The position numbers and the translations under genes were made by a program. A stretch of 64,000 nt of DNA from Zonotrichia leucophrys gambelii (Eukaryota > Chordata > Aves > Passeriformes > Passerellidae): assembly GCF_028769735.1 (NCBI RefSeq), contig NC_088169.1:41330729-41394728 (forward strand). The letters are read 5' to 3'. The notes beneath the pieces were generated by a model that worked only from the letters and a program-made list of their open reading frames with translations, did no database searches and was not told the DNA's origin. This document shows, one piece after another, positions 61,801-64,000 of this stretch. Each line of letters starts with the position of its first letter. Positions within the stretch are counted from its first letter, which is position 1.

Positions 61801-64000
61801 GCATTCACTCACCTAGAAAATTAAATCCCCAACAGACAATAACATAAACATTCTCTAGTAAACTGTGTTGGACAGAAGAACCCAGAACGTTTTGGTGCAA
61901 AGTGCATCACTTTGTAAGTCAAATACTTCTGTCCAGCTTCATTCACTTTCAGCAGCAAGGTGCTTGCTGTGAGGATAACAGTGGGATACCCAGTGCCATA
62001 GGCATTCTCCCTGGTGCTGAGATTTTCACTGGACATGAAAGCACACTAATGATGCTAGTCTTACCTTAGCTTTTCTTCCCTGAGATAAAAGAAAAGGTCC
62101 TTAAGTGGGATGTAATCTGTCCTAATATAATACTGAGGCTTTTATCAGTAGCATATAAAAATTCTGATTCCCTTAAGTATTCCTGATTCCTATGGCCATA
62201 TGGATTTTCTGGGACATACTAGTAATTGTGATGTTTGTCGGACACCATGTTCTTCACAACTCCACTGGGAACAACAGAGGTTATAGCAGGTCCTGAAGGA
62301 TGCTCTTCATGGCTCAGCTGCTTTGGTGGAAGCAAGCATGCCATCATGGTGTGTCTCTCTGTCCAAAACCCACACAATTTTCATAGAGCCTGAGTGGGCC
62401 ATGGGTCAGTCCAATCTAAAACCTGAAGAGCATTCCACAGGCCCAGAAGTTTGACACTTGCTACTTAGAGCTCTGCTGAACTTGCAGGACCCACACATTT
62501 TACAATTAGCCAGACAAACTCAGAGGCCACATAAAAGAGGGATCTGTAAGTTTTTAATCTGTTTAGTGTGTTTATGCTTTCATTTTTTTTGTTGAAAATG
62601 GGATTTCAGTTAAGGAAAGAAATCAATAGCAGCTCTGCCTTTGAGCCATGTTTGCGAGGGCTAAGTGACCCTTGAGCCCAGTAATCCATAAAGGGCCTGT
62701 TCCCCATTCTTTTCTGTTTCTCATTTCATACCTTCGATCCTCCTAAAATCTCCTTTCCCCAGGCACTTAGATCCATGATTAATTTGGATATTTCACACTT
62801 TGCAGTGTGTGAAAGGTTTACTTACAATCATAAATGAACTAGGCTATAAATAAAGTCATCACTGTACACTGTTCATAGAGCTTCTTTCTTTTTCAGATTT
62901 TTTTTTCATATATCTTAAGCAGCTGTATTACAAGATGGCAGCCTCAATCAAAACAGGATGAAGAGACATAGGGCTAATTTCATCTTGTCTAGTTATTTGC
63001 CACCAGAAAAAATGAATATAAAATTGCCACTATTCAGTTACAATGCAATTTCAAAACTTTTGCACCCACAAGTCTCGAGCAACACACTTTCCAGGTACAA
63101 TCTTATTAATTAATCTTTAAAAACAAACCCATAGTTATATTTTGCCCTTAATAATGCCACATAAAATAAATAAAGTGACATAAAACGCAGACTCTTAACC
63201 AAAGATATCTATTGCCTGGTTTCCAAATTAAACAGTTGCAAATGCTGAGATAACTACAAATATCTCTCTTCCTCATTGCTTCAATTCTAAAGAAATTACT
63301 GAAGAACTACAAGTTCACTTCTGTTTTACCAGGGATAATTGAGAATTCCACAATACGTTTCAGAAAATCCTGGAGTAGCAAAGGATCCCAAAATATTTGC
63401 AGAGGACAAAGCAGTCTGGCATTAGACTGCTGTCTGCTGATGGAGCATAAAAGCTCCAGAGGTGAGTAGCTAATTATTTGAGAAGAGGTTGGAAAAGAAT
63501 GATATTCACCTGTCAAGTGAAATATACTATATATTATAATATATAATAAAAGATATTGTCTCTCCCTGAAAATCAAAGCTCAAAAATGCATTGGAAAAAG
63601 ACTCAGATATTAAATGAAGGCCCATAGAAAAATGTACTTGGAGGAAGAAGCAAGGGGAAAGAGAACGTTCTGCTTAAAAAAACCCAGATGGTATACTGCC
63701 ATCACACACAAAATCAATTTTCTGTATTTGATTAAAAAACAAGTTTGTGTAGAGCTCTCATCAGAAACGAGAAATTAATCATTTAACAGATGATTTCTAC
63801 ATACTCATAGGTGGAGGGCATTTTGTTTGTTTTCTTTTTGCCAAGAGAGATTAAAGATGACATGGGAGGAGGGTGTCAATACTGCTGCCTCTTCACAGGC
63901 TCAGTTCAGGAATCACTTTGGAAACTACAAAGAGTTGGTAGTATCCTGAGTTTCCTCAGCAGAAATCAATGGCATGTCCTACTTTAAGCTCTCAGTTCAG
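61801..64000. other. Unannotated noncoding stretch
   Basis: No gene is recognised. A 71-aa minus-strand frame (61821-62036) has a rather protein-like composition but matches no family I know. A perfect 18-bp AT palindrome lies at 63528-63545. T-rich tracts occur at about 62583-62590 and 62898-62907. Confidence 0.55.
63528..63545. repeat. 18-bp AT-only palindrome
   Basis: TATATATTATAATATATA is its own reverse complement. It consists only of A and T, so it is easily produced by chance or slippage and could extrude as a small cruciform. Confidence 0.9.

Overview
The window looks like nuclear DNA from a passerine bird. It is AT-rich and poor in CpG. It has no operons, ribosome-binding sites or long open frames. 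The repeats I can name are avian: CR1 LINEs ending in the ATTCTRTG-type 3' repeat, a tRNA-Ile-headed SINE with a CR1 tail of the kind described from passerines (TguSINE1-like), and long terminal repeats (LTRs) of endogenous retroviruses. The SINE is the most specific taxonomic clue.

I found no protein-coding gene or exon that I can defend. The longest ATG-started frames are 188 aa (plus strand, 15914-16480) and 180 aa (minus strand, 1872-2414). The first runs through two retroelement remnants and a GATG microsatellite. The second matches no family I know. Both fit chance frames in locally GC-richer DNA. The window is therefore best read as an intergenic region or the inside of a very long intron.

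Layout: 1-15.6 kb is mostly unannotatable AT-rich DNA with small tandem duplications and short inverted repeats. From 15.6 to 16.4 kb lies a CR1 copy apparently split by about 480 bp of unidentified sequence, followed by a (GATG)n microsatellite. At 18.4 kb there is an isolated exon-like signal set with no recognised protein. At 20.5-20.8 kb is a strongly diverged CR1-group copy resembling the ancient amniote lineages. At 21.8 kb is a younger 5'-truncated CR1, and at 25.4 kb the SINE. From 27 to 56 kb there is a perfect AT-rich hairpin, several tandem duplications, a 64-nt pure purine tract, a possible old LTR near 47.7 kb and a G/T-only tract near 56.2 kb. The cluster at 60.6-61.8 kb is the richest part: a minus-strand LTR with a TATA box, a plus-strand solo LTR with clean TGATG/CATCA ends and a 4-bp AAGG duplication, and directly next to it a dead CR1 reverse-transcriptase fragment.

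No genes were found that act together. I see no evidence of a new biological system here. The items most worth checking are the LTR/CR1 cluster, the split CR1, the exon-like signal at 18.4 kb, the 15-bp perfect hairpin at 27.6 kb and the SINE. Repeat family names are from memory of the families; no database search was run.
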